Shown: positions 40,173 to 47,983 of the stretch, in pieces
Layout: each line of letters opens with the position of its first letter
How positions within the stretch are numbered: the stretch's first letter is position 1
Source of the DNA: a virus
IMG/VR virus record: IMGVR_UViG_3300037069_001879
Span: 1-52,363 of that record
Strand: one strand, 5' to 3'
DNA length: 52,363 bases
Notes under the pieces: generated by a model
Databases searched by the model: none
Told to the model about the DNA's origin: nothing
Seen by the model: the letters and a program-made list of their open reading frames with translations, nothing else
Program-made: the position numbers and the translations under genes

Positions 40173-40915
40173 TACTTAGCTATTTCCTGGGCTTTAACAA
40201 TGTCCCGCACTCTCTCGGCTTTTGCAGCCTTGTCAGGGTTTTTGGTGTAATCCTTAATCACGTTACGGATGTGACTTTCAACGCTGCACTCGATTATTTC
40301 CATAATCTCTTTAATGGTTTTCTTGTTGTCGCTATGCTCTAACCATATTTTTTGGCTTTTGCTCAGCTCTGTTGGTGTTGCAGGTTTAGCAGCTTCTTTT
40401 TTAGGCTTACCTGTGATCGCCTCGGGCTGGTATAACTCGTTAAAAATCTGCTCAGTATCCACCCAATCACGGCTACCAGTATCGCTGGTTAAACGAACCT
40501 TTATTTTATCGCCCTTTGCTTCTTTAGCACACACGGCGCCGGTGGTAGCGTTGCGAAACTGACCGTCCGAAGTAACCTCATAACGAGAGTATTTTGGGAT
40601 CCTTTTCGCTTTGCTTGGCTCAGGCATTGGCGGCGTGGCCGGAACGGTTGGCGTGGTGGGCGCGGCTGCTGGTGTTCCACCGATTGCATCCTCAAACGAG
40701 GTGGATGTGTCGGTGTCGGTTTTTGGAGCCTTCGGCGCTTTCGGTGTTTTGGGCTCTTTTTTCTCCCATGTTGCAAGCGTTTCGATTTTCAGATACCTTT
40801 TACCGGCAACCTCAATTTCTGAGTTGATTGGCTCGATGCCTGGTTTAAGGGTAAATTCTTTAACCTCTGATTTTAATAACAAGCCTTCGGCGGCTGTTGG
40901 TTTTGCTGTTTTCAT
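40172..40915 (-). CDS. NUMOD4-like domain protein with Pro-rich linker
   Basis: A 247-residue protein. A small N-terminal beta domain of about 50 residues is followed by a Pro/Thr/Ala-rich linker (about 55-100). A NUMOD4-like segment follows, YSRYEVTSDGQFRNATTG, with conserved pattern S-D-G-x-F-R-N. The C-terminal 70 residues are charged helices. NUMOD domains occur in homing endonucleases and other DNA-binding proteins. No GIY-YIG or HNH catalytic motif is visible here, so DNA binding is more likely than cutting. First gene after a regulatory region at 40.96-41.02 kb. Confidence 0.65.
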   Translation of the reverse strand: MKTAKPTAAEGLLLKSEVKEFTLKPGIEPINSEIEVAGKRYLKIETLATWEKKEPKTPKAPKAPKTDTDTSTSFEDAIGGTPAAAPTTPTVPATPPMPEPSKAKRIPKYSRYEVTSDGQFRNATTGAVCAKEAKGDKIKVRLTSDTGSRDWVDTEQIFNELYQPEAITGKPKKEAAKPATPTELSKSQKIWLEHSDNKKTIKEIMEIIECSVESHIRNVIKDYTKNPDKAAKAERVRDIVKAQEIAK

Positions 40916-40963
40916 TTTTTAAATTTTTAGCGTTTAAATTGTTGCTGTTACTTAGTGAGTGTA

Positions 40964-41017
40964 AATAACGGTACAATAAACCACTTAACCAAATTTATTT
41001 TAAAATATTTTTTAAAA
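40964..41017 (-). promoter_or_regulatory. AT-rich core repeat, copy 3, with weak leftward promoter
   Basis: A core repeat at 40998-41017 precedes a perfect -33 TTTG (40993-40990 on the minus strand), exactly as in copies 1 and 4. The expected -7 box near 40964-40971 is degenerate. It would drive genes 40172-40915 and downstream, including the DpdA cluster. Confidence 0.5.
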
Positions 41018-41018
41018 T

Positions 41019-41564
41019 TTATTTTAAATGACTAAAAAACTCCTGCTTAACCGCCGGGTTATCTTTAAAGTTACCCAACAGGGCGCAGGTAACGGTTTCG
41101 CAGTTATGTTTTTTGACACCACGCATTTCCACGCAAAGGTGCCTTGCTGTGATCTGAACCGCTACGCCCTTAGGGTCAAGCTTGTCAAATAAGAAATCGG
41201 CAACCTGCGTGGTTATGCGTTCCTGGTTCTGCAATCTACGCGCGAAGTGATCTAACACCCTGGGCAGCTTGCTCAGCCCTACAATAAACTCGCCAGGGAT
41301 ATAAGCAATAGAGGCGGTTCCAAAAAAGGGCGCCATGTGGTGTTCGCATAAACTGAAAAAAGGAATATTCTTAACCACCACCATTTCGTCGTAATTCTCA
41401 CCTTCAAATACCGTCATTTCAAATTTATCAACGGTAAGAAACTCAGTAAGGAATTTTACATAACGTCTTGGTGTGTCACGCAAGCCCTCGCGTGTGCTAT
41501 CGTCGAAACAGTCAATTAGTTGTTTAACCGCCCTTTCGGCGTTCGTTTTAGTTTGCTCGGTCAT
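41019..41564 (-). CDS. folE: GTP cyclohydrolase I
   Basis: A 181-residue type I GTP cyclohydrolase. The zinc-binding residues are Cys73, His75/His76 (SLCEHH) and Cys144 (RHLCVEM), with the GTP-binding KLPRVLDHFARRLQNQER segment. It converts GTP to dihydroneopterin triphosphate, the first step of the 7-deazaguanine pathway. It ends the 45.1-41.0-kb leftward operon and overlaps the short gene upstream by one base. Confidence 0.95.
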   Translation of the reverse strand: MTEQTKTNAERAVKQLIDCFDDSTREGLRDTPRRYVKFLTEFLTVDKFEMTVFEGENYDEMVVVKNIPFFSLCEHHMAPFFGTASIAYIPGEFIVGLSKLPRVLDHFARRLQNQERITTQVADFLFDKLDPKGVAVQITARHLCVEMRGVKKHNCETVTCALLGNFKDNPAVKQEFFSHLK

Positions 41565-41761
41565 TAGTCCTTGATCGTATAGTTTTCGTTAACAAATTCA
41601 GTTACTTTTTCAAGGATTGCCTCGATTGCAGCATCATACCTATTAATAGTCAGGCATTTAGTTTCGTCGCCGCCCTTAGTAAAAAGAGCTGTGGAATTTT
41701 CGTGAACGATCTCCATTATATCCTGTCTTAGGAATGGATCGATCTCAATTTTCTGTCCCAT
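41564..41761 (-). CDS. Small hypothetical protein between queE and folE (65 aa)
   Basis: ATG 41761 is preferred (5 bp after the QueE stop); an upstream start would overlap queE. The protein is acidic and helical (DPFLRQDIMEIVHENSTALF, DAAIEAILEKVTEFVNE). It shares a base with the folE start. Function unknown. Confidence 0.65.
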   Translation of the reverse strand: MGQKIEIDPFLRQDIMEIVHENSTALFTKGGDETKCLTINRYDAAIEAILEKVTEFVNENYTIKD

Positions 41762-41765
41762 GGTG

Positions 41766-42524
41766 TTATACTCCTGTTTTTTGATTCCATACTGAGATAT
41801 GGATCCTGTGTGAATAATTATAACCAAATTCAAGGGCCAGTCCTACAATGCTCTCAGCCATTGCGTCCAGCTCGTTTCTATTGTCAGCGGCAGCCATAAG
41901 GTACACCTGTGATTGGTACATTATATCCTGTATGTAGGTTTTTTCGATCTCTAAAAGATCGGCGCGATCTTTAACCACGAATTTAAAGCAGGTTTTTGGG
42001 CCACGAAAAGAAAGAGCCTCAATTACCTCGCGTTTAACCCTTTTAAAGTAAGGCTCACCACTGTTTTGCAGCTTAGGGCTGACATTCCAAAACTTAACCA
42101 GCGAAAACAGTTTATCACTGGGCATTATAGTACCGTTTGTTTCGATCTCAACCGTTAAGCCAGGTATACCAATATCCAAGGACAAGTACTTTATAAAATC
42201 ATAAATACTATCCTGCTGCAAAAGTGGTTCACCACCCGTTATTATAAGGTGGGCGCCTTGTTGTAGGTTAGATATAAACGCCCTGCCCCCCATGTCATCC
42301 ACGAGCTGATTAAAGGTTACCGACTTACCTTTTAACCAAACCTCGATGCTGTCACAACGCCAGGTGGCGCCATTGTGTAACTGTCCATCGCGCTCAGTAC
42401 CTTTGCCGCCACACATAAGGTTACAGCCTGCAAGACGTAAAAAATAAGCTCGTTTTCCGGCTGTCTGCCCTTCGCCCTGAACGGATAAAAAATGCTCAGC
42501 GACGGCAATGGTTTCTTTGTTCAT
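41766..42524 (-). CDS. queE: 7-carboxy-7-deazaguanine synthase (radical SAM)
   Basis: A 252-residue radical SAM enzyme converting 6-carboxy-tetrahydropterin to 7-carboxy-7-deazaguanine (CDG). The FLSVQGEGQTAGKRAYFLRL opening and LIITGGEPLLQQ and ETNGT motifs are typical of QueE. The iron-sulfur ligands are C34, C38 and C57, a CX3CX18C arrangement instead of the usual CX3CX2C, with an 18-residue insertion between the second and third cysteine. The order queE-folE with queD nearby shows a clustered pathway. No queC was found in the genome, so the pathway may end at CDG. Confidence 0.93.
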   Translation of the reverse strand: MNKETIAVAEHFLSVQGEGQTAGKRAYFLRLAGCNLMCGGKGTERDGQLHNGATWRCDSIEVWLKGKSVTFNQLVDDMGGRAFISNLQQGAHLIITGGEPLLQQDSIYDFIKYLSLDIGIPGLTVEIETNGTIMPSDKLFSLVKFWNVSPKLQNSGEPYFKRVKREVIEALSFRGPKTCFKFVVKDRADLLEIEKTYIQDIMYQSQVYLMAAADNRNELDAMAESIVGLALEFGYNYSHRIHISVWNQKTGV

Positions 42525-42751
42525 TATTTGGATGTTTTTTCAAGGTTGCTAATTTCACGCGCAAGGTACCATTGAGCTTTTTTTAAATCTTCAATGGTTT
42601 TAGAGGTATCTTTTTTACCGGCACGTGATATATATTTTACAGTGTTACCCAAGTTAAAACCTAAGTTTTGATCCTCAATATAATCTATAACCTCTATCTT
42701 GCCAGAATTATAATGAGAAGGGTGGTTTACATTATTATTGTCCATATCCAC
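42524..42751 (-). CDS. DUF3310 protein
   Basis: A 75-residue protein with the family pattern NNVNHPSHYNSGKIEVIDYIEDQNL, then GNTVKYISRAGKKD and KTIEDLKKAQWYL (PF11753). The family is frequent in phages near nucleotide-metabolism genes and has been discussed as a nucleotide kinase or regulatory protein, with no firm function. It overlaps thyX by 17 bp and queE by 1 bp. An in-frame ATG at 42745 is an equally good start. Confidence 0.85.
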   Translation of the reverse strand: MDMDNNNVNHPSHYNSGKIEVIDYIEDQNLGFNLGNTVKYISRAGKKDTSKTIEDLKKAQWYLAREISNLEKTSK

Positions 42752-43382
42752 GTGCTTTTGCTATAATGGGTAAATTTTCTGTGAATATATCGCGAATAGC
42801 CTGCGCGATTAAACGCGCTTCTTTTTGCGCGTGTTCATCAAGGCGGATATCCAAAAAGTGTATCCAGCTACGTATTGAACCAGTCATAAAAATGGTAGTA
42901 CTGGAGCACATAGGTAATATCATACGGGCGCACTCTTTGGCAACACCCAAATCCAAAAGTATGTTATAAAGCTCCCGGCCTTTTTTAATGTAATCCGCTA
43001 TTTCAGCCGAAGCAGTTGCAGGTTTCAGGTCGCGGTCGCGGTAAATAAGTGGGTCAATCAAATCCGTACTGGATTGACGATTTATAACCGCTTGCTGCCT
43101 AAGCTCTATGGGCTCCATTTTTTCTACCTTGGAATAACGCTGAGAAAACTCCTGGAATGTAAAGCTACGGTGGCGCAAAAGCTGTATGCCTATCGCTTTG
43201 GAGGTTTCTATTTCGACGGTCATATAACTATGCTCGAAAGGGCTCCAATGTTTGTTTTTGATAAGGTAGTTTATCAAGTTTTCAAGGTGTTCGGTTTTGT
43301 CGCTTCGTGAGCTACTAACACGGGCGATCTCAACAATATTAACCTCTGCATCAGGGGTTAATGATTTAAGTTTTACATTCAT
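42735..43382 (-). CDS. thyX: FAD-dependent thymidylate synthase
   Basis: A 215-residue ThyX with the signature RHRSFTFQEFSQRY (70-83), close to the classical RHRxxSxNxxSxRY. It methylates dUMP to dTMP using methylene-tetrahydrofolate and FAD. Its presence beside folE and queDE shows a local nucleotide and base-synthesis cassette that would boost DNA precursor supply and modified bases. Confidence 0.95.
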   Translation of the reverse strand: MNVKLKSLTPDAEVNIVEIARVSSSRSDKTEHLENLINYLIKNKHWSPFEHSYMTVEIETSKAIGIQLLRHRSFTFQEFSQRYSKVEKMEPIELRQQAVINRQSSTDLIDPLIYRDRDLKPATASAEIADYIKKGRELYNILLDLGVAKECARMILPMCSSTTIFMTGSIRSWIHFLDIRLDEHAQKEARLIAQAIRDIFTENLPIIAKARGYGQ

Positions 43383-43384
43383 AA

Positions 43385-43810
43385 TTATTTAAAGCTTAAT
43401 ATAGTTACGGTGCTGGAAACGGTTTCTTTCAATTTGATTTGCACGACATTAAGGCCCGCTGAGCGAAGCGCGTTTAATAAGTTTTGCGCTATATTCTCGC
43501 AGCTTGTCGGGTAAGGATATACAACCATTTTTAAATCGTCGTTACATTCCTTGATGTAAGCGCGTAAGTAGTCCAGCAGCGGGTCGGTTTCGTGTATTAA
43601 CATAGCGTGATCCAACTGCTTAAATATCGGCTCAGCGATACTATCAATGTCAGAAAACAGCATGGTAATACCGCCCTGTTGGAATGCTTTTTCAAATTGA
43701 ACGGTTATGGTGGCATAGTATGTATGCCCATGCAAGTTTTTACACTTGTCGTTAATCAGCTCATTCCTGTGAGCCGCATAAAAATGGTACTTTTTTTCAA
43801 TGTTTATCAT
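43385..43810 (-). CDS. queD: 6-carboxytetrahydropterin synthase
   Basis: A 141-residue T-fold enzyme with zinc ligands His14, His27 and His29 (HFYAAH...CKNLHGHTY), nucleophile Cys23 and the DHAMLI segment, all typical of QueD. It turns dihydroneopterin triphosphate into 6-carboxy-tetrahydropterin for QueE. It lies 2 bp upstream of thyX and overlaps the PD-(D/E)XK gene by one base, within the leftward early operon. Confidence 0.92.
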   Translation of the reverse strand: MINIEKKYHFYAAHRNELINDKCKNLHGHTYYATITVQFEKAFQQGGITMLFSDIDSIAEPIFKQLDHAMLIHETDPLLDYLRAYIKECNDDLKMVVYPYPTSCENIAQNLLNALRSAGLNVVQIKLKETVSSTVTILSFK

Positions 43811-44520
43811 TAGGCGGCAATCATTAAGTTATCAATATTTAGGTCGTACACTATATGTTTGTAAAGATAACCAAGTTTTCCATATTGGAACCTACCTTGA
43901 TTATATGTCGCGTCGCCGCGCTCAATCGCAAATTTAAAAATAGGGTATTTGCCATTTTTAGCTCGTTTCTTACCTATGCCAAAATACCACATGCGGTCGA
44001 TCTCAGCAAGGTCCATATATATGGCGCCCTGGCGAAAATATTTAAAATGTTGTATGCTCTCAGTAAACGCCCGCTGAGTTTCGCAGGCGGTAGTCTTTAT
44101 GTCTGCGGCTTGCTTAACGTGTTTGTTTAAAATATCAAACTTACACCGCGTAGGCATTTGAATGACATTACCTGCAAACTCGTATTTGAACGCTTGCCTT
44201 AAAACCACGTGCTGAAACGTTGCGCCGTTTAATATGAGCTTAAGGACAGGGTCGTTTACCGCGCTCTCTGCCATTGCTTCGGCGCGTCGCCAATCAAAAG
44301 CGTGAAAGGGTATTATCTCGCCTGAGCTTTCCTCTATTAAAGAGTTGGTTTTAAAATCCAGCTTATTGCGTTCTGTTACCATTGCGTCCACCAGGTTACC
44401 AAAATTATAAATATTTTGCAGGTTTTCACAATTATTCTCAATCGCGTGGTAGGCATTGAAAAAGTCGCCCAGGGTTGAATTGGAAACAAAGCGCGGAAAG
44501 TCTTTATAGTAGTTAAGCAT
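43810..44520 (-). CDS. PD-(D/E)XK nuclease, RecE/DUF3799-like exonuclease
   Basis: A 236-residue protein with Asp129 (TRCKFDIL) and D140-I-K142-TT as core residues, preceded by a Glu/Asp-containing helix. The arrangement matches phage RecB/DUF3799-type exonucleases that make 3' overhangs for recombination. The RecT-like annealing protein is encoded 2 kb away in the adjacent transcription unit. It overlaps the next upstream gene by 8 bp and queD by 1 bp. Confidence 0.82.
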   Translation of the reverse strand: MLNYYKDFPRFVSNSTLGDFFNAYHAIENNCENLQNIYNFGNLVDAMVTERNKLDFKTNSLIEESSGEIIPFHAFDWRRAEAMAESAVNDPVLKLILNGATFQHVVLRQAFKYEFAGNVIQMPTRCKFDILNKHVKQAADIKTTACETQRAFTESIQHFKYFRQGAIYMDLAEIDRMWYFGIGKKRAKNGKYPIFKFAIERGDATYNQGRFQYGKLGYLYKHIVYDLNIDNLMIAA

Positions 44521-44854
44521 TGGTTTTAACGTATATCATTGTTAATGGCCACTGCTCCTCTTTCCCGTTTACCTCGACCGTTGCCCAGGATTGACTGCTC
44601 ATATATTTACCCAGCCCTGTAAAATCAGGTTTGAGATCGAATATAACAAGCTCTTTAAGTTTTGCAGGAATTAAGGGTGTGCGGACACTTCGCTCCAACA
44701 TTAGATCAAGGTCAAACTCGCAGCTTCCAACCTTTCTGTGGTAGTCTGCAATCGAGGTTAAGCCCTCGTATGTGTTAAATCTTATTGGGTGATCTTCCAT
44801 TTTCTTAGCGTTTTTTCTACTGGCAATGGCCACCTCTATGGGTGACCTTTGCAC
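44513..44854 (-). CDS. Hypothetical protein (113 aa)
   Basis: A basic protein. The N-terminal 25 residues are Lys/Arg-rich, followed by strands (LVIFDLKPDF, WATVEVNGKEEQWPLTMIYV). The 8-bp overlap with the nuclease gene suggests coupling, possibly to a recombination function. No family recognised. Confidence 0.6.
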   Translation of the reverse strand: MQRSPIEVAIASRKNAKKMEDHPIRFNTYEGLTSIADYHRKVGSCEFDLDLMLERSVRTPLIPAKLKELVIFDLKPDFTGLGKYMSSQSWATVEVNGKEEQWPLTMIYVKTNA

Positions 44855-44905
44855 GGTGCTGTTCGCAGCTTCCTGTATTCAGGGATGCCCTACTGAGCAA
44901 GCTCT

Positions 44906-45121
44906 TTAATTTACTATCGTACAATCCTCGAAGTGGATTATACCTGTAAGGTATCTGTGTGATACAGATTTAAGATTTTCGTTATTTTCAAATACAACTT
45001 TGTAACCACCTTCAAAGCTTAATCCGGCGTTGCTTTCAACTACTATGGTTTCACCTATGAATTGATTTGACCAAGCAGCGTGATTTTTTGATTTTTTGAT
45101 TGTTACTTTTAAAGTTTCCAT
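44906..45121 (-). CDS. Small hypothetical protein, first gene after promoter (71 aa)
   Basis: A beta-rich small protein (METLKVTIKKSKNHAAW, then GLSFEGGYKVVFE). A well-formed promoter lies 37 bp upstream, with an AT-rich core repeat beside it. No family recognised. It heads the operon that runs through queD, thyX, queE and folE. Confidence 0.65.
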   Translation of the reverse strand: METLKVTIKKSKNHAAWSNQFIGETIVVESNAGLSFEGGYKVVFENNENLKSVSHRYLTGIIHFEDCTIVN

Positions 45122-45157
45122 TTTGTTATGTTTTTAGCGTGTTTGTTAATGACATAA

Positions 45158-45188
45158 CAAAGATAGGAATAAAATGGTGTAATCCAAA
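45158..45188 (-). promoter_or_regulatory. Leftward promoter of the queDE-folE operon
   Basis: Minus strand TTTG (45188-45185), a 19-bp spacer and TATCTTTG (45165-45158) make a perfect Bacteroidota promoter. The first ATG is at 45121. Confidence 0.85.
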
Positions 45189-45192
45189 TTTA

Positions 45193-45212
45193 TTTTAAAA
45201 TATTTTTTAAAA
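45193..45212. repeat. AT-rich core repeat, copy 4
   Basis: TTTTAAAATATTTTTTAAAA lies 4 bp upstream of the -33 box of the promoter at 45158-45188, at the same spacing as copies 1 and 3. Confidence 0.8.
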
Positions 45213-45237
45213 AATTTTCTGGACTACACCAATTACA

Positions 45238-46506
45238 CTATTTCTTAATAATGGTTCCTATTTTTTCGTGTATTTCCAAGCCGTCCACTTTGGCGTCGCA
45301 ATTATTGGCAAAGAAGGTTAAAATCTTATCTGCCCAGTCTTGCAGGATAGGTTCTCCTTTGTCGTCCACGCTAACCGCTTTAGTGGTTTTGTCACGCTTG
45401 TAATGGCCCTCGAAAGATGGGTTGGAATAACAAGCGAACAGTACCGCGCTAAAGATTTTAACAATATCAGCGGGCGGGCCTGTGATCTTCGCATATTTGG
45501 TTTTGCGTACACCAGTAAGCTCGCCATTTTGCTGAGCCGCTACCTGTGCGTTAAACTCGGCGTCCAACGTTTCTTTTTGCAGTTGCGTAGCTGCTTCCTG
45601 TTTGTTGGTTTCGATCTGCTGGTTAAACAAGTCGGTAGCTTTCTTGGTTTCGGCCTCAGCCTGTTTTGCCATGTCTGCTTTCTTAGCTTCGGCAGCAGCA
45701 GCGTTGGTTTTTTCCAAGTCGCGTATTTCTGTCAGCTTAACCTTGAGATCAGGCAGCTTGTTTTTAAACTCCAGGACGATTGGCTCAGCCTGAGCGATAT
45801 AAATTTTATTCACCTCGTCGTAGGTGAGCTGCTGTTTTTGCTCAGCTAAAAACTGACTGAAATCCTCGGTCGTGATCTTTGATTTATCGTAAGGGATAAT
45901 AAACCAATCCTCAAAGTCGGCCTGTTTCAATGAGGGTTTAAGTGAAAACCGCTTGGCTTTTTCGTCGAAGTTTTCCAGCGTAAACGTTGCAAGGTATTCT
46001 GAAATGCCCTCACGCAAGGCAGACGCGCGTTTTAAGATATTGGCGTGGAACGTTGTGGTAAACTCTGACCTTAACCTTGCAAGCTCGGTTTCTTTATTGC
46101 GCTGCGCCTCGATTTTTTTATTGTTCTCCTCGATCTGAGCGGCTTTTTTAACTGCGTAGTTATCACGCAATAGCTTAACGCGCAAGGCTTCGGAGCCTGT
46201 ATGCGATTTTTCAAGGGAAACCGTTTTTTCAGGTTTCATTAGCTCCTCTTTAATGAGATCGGTATTTTTGGTAATACGCTCCCTCATTTCCTTGATCTTA
46301 TCGTAGGTCAGTTTCGACTTAACCAGGTAGGCGTTCGCTTTCTCGTCCTCTTCGTCGTTTTCGACCTGTTTAATAGTACTGAGCGCGGCAGCGGCGCGCT
46401 GGGCGCTCGCTACCATTTCGGGATATAAGGTCTTGGCGTTTTCCAGCGCGCCTGTTAGTACCAATTCTAAATCGGTACCTTGATTTGTTGCAGGTGATGT
46501 TTCCAT
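45238..46506 (-). CDS. Coiled-coil protein downstream of RecT (422 aa)
   Basis: ATG 46506 is chosen because the RecT stop is at 46508, and longer frames would overlap recT heavily. The N-terminal 90 residues carry an acidic helix. The centre is a long Lys/Glu/Ala-rich coiled coil (about 90-170 and 240-330). The C-terminal 90 residues (ITGPPADIVKIFSAVLFACY) form a separate domain. Phage genomes often pair such a DUF1351-like protein with RecT. A role as recombination mediator or nuclease partner is possible. Confidence 0.65.
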   Translation of the reverse strand: METSPATNQGTDLELVLTGALENAKTLYPEMVASAQRAAAALSTIKQVENDEEDEKANAYLVKSKLTYDKIKEMRERITKNTDLIKEELMKPEKTVSLEKSHTGSEALRVKLLRDNYAVKKAAQIEENNKKIEAQRNKETELARLRSEFTTTFHANILKRASALREGISEYLATFTLENFDEKAKRFSLKPSLKQADFEDWFIIPYDKSKITTEDFSQFLAEQKQQLTYDEVNKIYIAQAEPIVLEFKNKLPDLKVKLTEIRDLEKTNAAAAEAKKADMAKQAEAETKKATDLFNQQIETNKQEAATQLQKETLDAEFNAQVAAQQNGELTGVRKTKYAKITGPPADIVKIFSAVLFACYSNPSFEGHYKRDKTTKAVSVDDKGEPILQDWADKILTFFANNCDAKVDGLEIHEKIGTIIKK

Positions 46507-46507
46507 T

Positions 46508-47659
46508 TTACCAGGCCTCCTCTGTGTTAATGTCGTTAGCGGCTTTGGTTTCGGGCTGCTCCACTTGCTGTTCCTGTGCGGCAGCAGCTGGCTCCGACGC
46601 AGGTTCGGCAGTTGTTTTTTTACCACGCGGCTTTTTACCAGCTTCGGGCGCTGCGTTGGTAACATCTTCGCTCGGCGTGATAATCTCACCAGAGTCCGTA
46701 TTAACAAGGTCGCCATTAACTTTCTCAATCTCGCTAAGCGCGGCAATAGCTGCCCTCGACTGCTCAGCAATGCGTTTGGATTGATCGTCAGGATCTACAA
46801 AAGCAGCCTCAGGGTTTGCAGCGATAAACTCGGCATATTTGTTGTCCAACAGCGCGTGTTTTGGTAACTTCTCCTGCATATTCCAGGTGCGCTTTACGAG
46901 CGTCTTTTTAAACGCCTGCGCTTCGCTCGAAATCCACATAGGTGGTTCCAGGTCGTACTCAAACCAGCCGTTTGCGCCTTTGGCTTTGCCTTTAAGTATG
47001 TCGCCCGCTTTCTTACCCTTGTTCTCCTCGCTGCTGAGGGCTTTCATATAGGATTTATACGACTTGCTGTAATTGTCGCGAATGTTTAAAACATCTTCGC
47101 GGTCCATCATATAGATTTCCTTGCCGTGTGTGAAGTGTACTACCATATACACATGCTCAATCCTTGCATTTTCAGGACGAGGTGACTTAGGGCGGTGGCT
47201 GTGTATTTTGACCTCCAACCCTTTTTCATAATCGAAAATGTCACAATCGTAAACGATCTGAGGCTCCGATACGTGAACCACTTTTGGTATTTCGAGCATT
47301 TGCTCCAGGCGACCTTTCCAGCCTACCATAAATTGGGCTTTCTTACCGAAGCCTACTATATAGGTAAGTCCGTCGCGTAGTGTAAGCCCTGAGATTGCAA
47401 GCTCTATGAACGCGCTATAAATGGTAAAGCGGTCGCAGTCTTTCAGTTTTTCAGTCGCTTGCGTAAATAAAATCATTTCAGCAGCAAAACGGTTTTCGCC
47501 GTCGTTTCTGCCCGAAACGCTTTCATAAGTTTTAATCCACCTTTGTTGCACCGCAGGGATTTGGATCATTTCCGAGAGTGAGGCTGGCGCTGCCAGCATT
47601 TGTTGGGTTAGCGCAACGGTTGCCACTTTGGCAGGTGCGTTGCTGGTTGTGTTTTCCAT
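46508..47659 (-). CDS. RecT-family ssDNA annealing protein
   Basis: A 383-residue protein. The first 270 residues have the RecT pattern: RFAAEMILFTQATEKLKDCD, then YSAFIELAISGLTLRDGLTYIVGFGKKAQFMVGWKGRLEQM and MDREDVLNIRDNYSKSYKSY. The C-terminal 110 residues are Ala/Glu/Pro-rich and disordered. It anneals complementary strands during phage recombination and works with a 5'-3' exonuclease, here probably 43810-44520. Second gene after the 47.9-kb promoter, overlapping the preceding stop by one base. Confidence 0.87.
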   Translation of the reverse strand: MENTTSNAPAKVATVALTQQMLAAPASLSEMIQIPAVQQRWIKTYESVSGRNDGENRFAAEMILFTQATEKLKDCDRFTIYSAFIELAISGLTLRDGLTYIVGFGKKAQFMVGWKGRLEQMLEIPKVVHVSEPQIVYDCDIFDYEKGLEVKIHSHRPKSPRPENARIEHVYMVVHFTHGKEIYMMDREDVLNIRDNYSKSYKSYMKALSSEENKGKKAGDILKGKAKGANGWFEYDLEPPMWISSEAQAFKKTLVKRTWNMQEKLPKHALLDNKYAEFIAANPEAAFVDPDDQSKRIAEQSRAAIAALSEIEKVNGDLVNTDSGEIITPSEDVTNAAPEAGKKPRGKKTTAEPASEPAAAAQEQQVEQPETKAANDINTEEAW

Positions 47660-47850
47660 TAATTCATAAAGATTGGTGAGGAATATTGAAACTCAGGCAG
47701 GTCGATAAAGAATAATTTAACCTGGGCGCTATGTTGAGCGCGTGGCGCCATTAGTCGGGCGACTGCTGTGGCTTCAAAGCTTGAACCGTCGGAGCCTACT
47801 GTTATGGAAGTAAGTTTTTTGCAACGGTATAGGTTTGTGAACTTTAACAT
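47659..47850 (-). CDS. Small hypothetical protein, first gene of leftward operon (63 aa)
   Basis: A short protein reading MLKFTNLYRCKKLTSITVGSD, with strands and no known motif. It starts about 25 bp after the leftward promoter and its stop overlaps the RecT start by one base. Small first genes of early operons often encode host-takeover proteins, but function here is unknown. Confidence 0.6.
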   Translation of the reverse strand: MLKFTNLYRCKKLTSITVGSDGSSFEATAVARLMAPRAQHSAQVKLFFIDLPEFQYSSPIFMN

Positions 47851-47874
47851 AAATTTAGCGTTTTAAATGTTCTA

Positions 47875-47904
47875 CAAATCTATTGGAAAAATGTTACATT
47901 CAAA
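47875..47904 (-). promoter_or_regulatory. Leftward promoter of the RecT operon
   Basis: Minus strand TTTG (47904-47901), an 18-bp spacer and TAGATTTG (47882-47875), a perfect TAnnTTTG. Core repeat copy 5 lies just upstream. Confidence 0.8.
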
Positions 47905-47909
47905 ATATA

Positions 47910-47926
47910 TTTTAAAATATTTTTTA
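47910..47926. repeat. AT-rich core repeat, copy 5
   Basis: A truncated but clear copy of the core repeat (TTTTAAAATATTTTTTA) between two divergent promoters. It may serve both directions. Confidence 0.7.
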
Positions 47927-47949
47927 TTTTTTTTTCTAAAATTTATTTT

Positions 47950-47957
47950 TATCTTTG
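47950..47957 (+). promoter_or_regulatory. -7 box of rightward operon
   Basis: TATCTTTG on the plus strand, 26 bp upstream of ATG 47984. The -33 TTTG is not preserved at the expected place, so the AT-rich repeat may substitute. Confidence 0.55.
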
Positions 47958-47983
47958 CTGTTGACTAATAACACACATATATT

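Noticed and set aside
45238-46770. Longer 510-residue reading of the coiled-coil gene
   Set aside because: The first 88 codons lie within recT in another frame and have Arg/Leu-rich shadow composition. ATG 46506 fits the recT stop.
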